This document shows, in pieces, positions 5,188 through 6,748 of a stretch of DNA of 6,748 bases. The translations under genes were made by a program, and so were the position numbers. Each line of letters begins with the position of its first letter. The stretch's first letter is position 1. The DNA is from Thermofilum sp. (GTDB taxonomy: Archaea > Thermoproteota > Thermoprotei > Thermofilales > Thermofilaceae): contig JAJHRM010000138.1 of NCBI GenBank assembly GCA_020832965.1, positions 1 to 6,748 on the forward strand, written 5' to 3'. The notes under the pieces are model-generated. The model did not search any database. It saw nothing but the letters and a program-made list of their open reading frames with translations, and was not told where the DNA came from.

Positions 5188-6597
5188 ATGTTATCTGTTG
5201 AAAAAGACTATCCGATACCTTCTCTAATTTTAGCACTAATTCAACTCATAACTAATATGCCCTTTGATCTTTTGCCATTTCTTCCTATTTCCGAATTTAT
5301 TACATTTACTTTTTACTATATTATAATATTGAAAGTACTATATAGAAAGGATTTGCCTAGAAACTTATTTAAACATTTAACTATGCTCTTATTAATAATT
5401 TATGATTTGTTTAACAGAATCAATGCCTATTATATAGGACGTGCGGCACTGGGCGTGGCGCTCTTCATCGTATCGGTCTTCTTGATTTTAAAATTAACAG
5501 TCTCTGATAAGAAATACCCCTGGATTATATTAATAATTATAATTTTTACTGCTATCTCATTTACATATTATACATCTATTTTAGCTCTTTCTTCTATTCT
5601 TCTTCTTTTTTCAATTGCATACATAACCAGGTTTATGTTTCTTAACCAACATATGAAAAGCGTTATTCTTAGTCTAACTGTATTTTCATTTTTTCTAGTA
5701 TTATATCAGCCTATTATGAATAGTTTAGTAATATCACCTAATAAGTTTATTGATAACTTTGTTGCTTGGGTTCTGGCGCAATTAAAAATCGAGAAAAACA
5801 TTGACGCTTTTTATCTAAATATAGGCGACGTACCTATTGACCTATTTACAAGGATCTCTGTCGTATGGCTGGGTTTTTTACTTAGAATATTATTTATTTT
5901 GATGTTCGTCTCATACTTTTTAGATAAGCTATTGAACGTAAAAAAACTAGACATAAATGAGCCATTTAATACACTTATAATTATAGCTTTAGGTGCTTCA
6001 TTAGCCGAACTTTTCTATACCTTTCAAGCACCTACGGTTTCTTTAAGGTTTGCTACAATGCTATCAATTCTTTATTTTCCACTAACAATAGAAAGGATAA
6101 AGAGAGCAGTAGTTAAAATCATAATTAATATTATCATTCCGGTATTGCTGATTATATTTTATGTTGGATCGATCAATAGCACTATACTTTATGGTAACAT
6201 AAATGCTCCTCAAAATCTCTGTGGTTTTAATACATTCATTTCTGGCACTATTCGATCCTGTCATTCTACTATTATAGCAGGTGATAGCTACTACACAGGT
6301 TATGCTTCCTTCATAGCAGTTCTCAACAATGTAGAGGATTGTTTCCATTTTACAACGCTTGGCAAATATGCATTTTATTTGTTTTCATCTCATGTTGACT
6401 TCACAATTATTACTGAGAGATTCGCTAACCGTGGTATAAATTACTTAATGCTAGTTAATGATGGCAAACCTATAAGTGGGGATCCATGGGGTTATATTAT
6501 AATGCCTTCCCATATAGCGATAAATCTTTTATTACATCATTTAGAGATAATATATAATGATGAACGCGTTTACTTACTTAGTATACGAGGAATTTAA
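5188..6597 (+). CDS. Multi-pass membrane protein, GT-C-like or Wzy-like (469 residues)
   Basis: This strongly hydrophobic protein has about ten predicted helices, at roughly residues 10-23, 29-51, 62-73, 83-102, 111-126, 127-148, 158-178, 222-247, 260-276, 283-300 and 309-327. A C-terminal domain from about 330 to 469 is probably outside the membrane. Notable pieces are YYIGRAALGVALF, FTYYTS, SLRFATMLSILYFPLTIER, IIAGDSYYTGYAS, INYLMLVNDGKPI and DPWGYIIMPS. Cysteines in the C-terminal domain (C345, C358, C384) could form disulfides. ATG 5188 lies six bases after the in-frame TGA and has no ribosome-binding site, so translation would need reinitiation or readthrough. The protein could transfer sugar from a dolichyl-phosphate carrier or polymerise glycan units; I do not recognise a specific family. 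It is extremely AT-rich (17% GC in 5521-5580). The next gene starts directly after its TAA. Confidence 0.75.
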   Translation: MLSVEKDYPIPSLILALIQLITNMPFDLLPFLPISEFITFTFYYIIILKVLYRKDLPRNLFKHLTMLLLIIYDLFNRINAYYIGRAALGVALFIVSVFLILKLTVSDKKYPWIILIIIIFTAISFTYYTSILALSSILLLFSIAYITRFMFLNQHMKSVILSLTVFSFFLVLYQPIMNSLVISPNKFIDNFVAWVLAQLKIEKNIDAFYLNIGDVPIDLFTRISVVWLGFLLRILFILMFVSYFLDKLLNVKKLDINEPFNTLIIIALGASLAELFYTFQAPTVSLRFATMLSILYFPLTIERIKRAVVKIIINIIIPVLLIIFYVGSINSTILYGNINAPQNLCGFNTFISGTIRSCHSTIIAGDSYYTGYASFIAVLNNVEDCFHFTTLGKYAFYLFSSHVDFTIITERFANRGINYLMLVNDGKPISGDPWGYIIMPSHIAINLLLHHLEIIYNDERVYLLSIRGI

Positions 6598-6748
6598 ATG
6601 ATGAAGATCCTTGCATTGTCTCATTTTTTATGGTTCGGAGGTGCGCAAATAAGTAATATAGAATTCTTCGATTTGTTAAAAAATTTAGCAGAGCTAAAAA
6701 TTATTGTATGTGATTCTACTGATATAAGATATGTGATAGACTCTAAAA
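6598..6748 (+). CDS. GT-B fold glycosyltransferase, N-terminal part; 3' end outside window
   Basis: Only the first 50 codons are present. MKILALSHFLWFGGAQISNIEFFDLL has the pattern of GT4-type enzymes: a first strand, then a glycine loop (FGGAQ) and a helix. A second strand, LKIIVCDS, follows. Two ATGs are adjacent (6598 and 6601). The first follows the upstream TAA with no gap, and the second starts at the conserved MKIL strand. No clear ribosome-binding site is seen, so translation is probably coupled to the membrane-protein gene. It is AT-rich like that gene. The fold is inferred from a short segment, and no substrate can be suggested. Confidence 0.7.
   Translation, partial: MMKILALSHFLWFGGAQISNIEFFDLLKNLAELKIIVCDSTDIRYVIDSK

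Larger units (their letters stand above)
4996..6597 (+). pseudogene. Multi-pass membrane protein, probable GT-C-like transferase or polymerase, interrupted by one in-frame TGA
   Basis: The open frames 4996-5181 and 5188-6597 are in the same frame, separated only by TGA (5179-5181) and two serine codons. Read through the TGA, they give one 533-position protein: a first membrane helix, an exported loop of about 55 residues ending in a DYPIPSLILALIQL segment, about ten more helices, and a C-terminal soluble domain of roughly 140 residues. That is the layout of archaeal GT-C-like membrane glycosyltransferases and related uncharacterised families. The rest of the frame shows no decay: no second stop and no frameshift. 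The cause may be a recent nonsense mutation (for example TGG to TGA), a sequence error, stop readthrough, or reinitiation at ATG 5188. Selenocysteine is unlikely, since no archaeal selenoprotein context or 3' untranslated space is present. Confidence 0.6.

Noticed and set aside
1..6748. CRISPR, transposon ends, tRNA genes or a defence system
   Set aside because: I saw no regularly spaced repeats, transposase motifs, tRNA cloverleaf or nuclease/toxin motifs. All coding content fits glycan biosynthesis.

Overview
The window looks like part of a surface-glycan biosynthesis locus from a thermophilic archaeon, probably Thermoproteota (Crenarchaeota). This is inferred from heavy use of AGG/AGA arginine and ATA isoleucine codons, GTG and TTG starts, 4-base stop/start overlaps, GGGAG/GAGG ribosome-binding sites, and an archaeal-style TATA element with no bacterial -35/-10 pair. 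No rRNA, tRNA or marker gene fixes the lineage. Every real gene lies on the plus strand.

Layout. (1) 2-529 is the C-terminal half of a GT-B glycosyltransferase, cut by the window edge. (2) 526-1539 is a complete GT4 glycosyltransferase coupled to it by a GTGA overlap. Both are GC-rich. (3) After a 31-base gap, 1571-2425 is a GT2 (GT-A) glycosyltransferase, coupled by a TTGA overlap to (4) a GT4 glycosyltransferase at 2422-3633. (5) After a 53-base gap with a possible weak promoter, 3687-4880 encodes a GT4 enzyme carrying motifs like those of eukaryotic ALG11 mannosyltransferase. (6) A 115-base gap holds a palindrome next to a strong TATA-like element. (7) 4996-6597 is a very AT-rich multi-pass membrane protein interrupted by one in-frame TGA, leaving a 61-codon and a 469-codon open frame. 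(8) From 6598, directly after its stop, another GT-B enzyme begins and runs off the window.

Together these genes fit assembly of an oligosaccharide, such as a lipid-linked N-glycan or S-layer/exopolysaccharide unit. Soluble or membrane-associated glycosyltransferases would add sugars at the cytoplasmic face. The membrane protein would act as a lipid-phosphate-sugar-dependent transferase or polymerase. No sugar or product can be assigned from sequence alone.

The most notable points are the in-frame TGA in the membrane protein and strong base-composition mosaicism. Hand-counted 60-base rows range from 68% GC (541-600) to 17% GC (5521-5580). One abrupt shift, from 30% to 65% between adjacent rows, falls inside the ALG11-like gene. 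This suggests a glycan island assembled by repeated transfer and recombination. I saw no CRISPR array, transposase, RNA gene or defence system.
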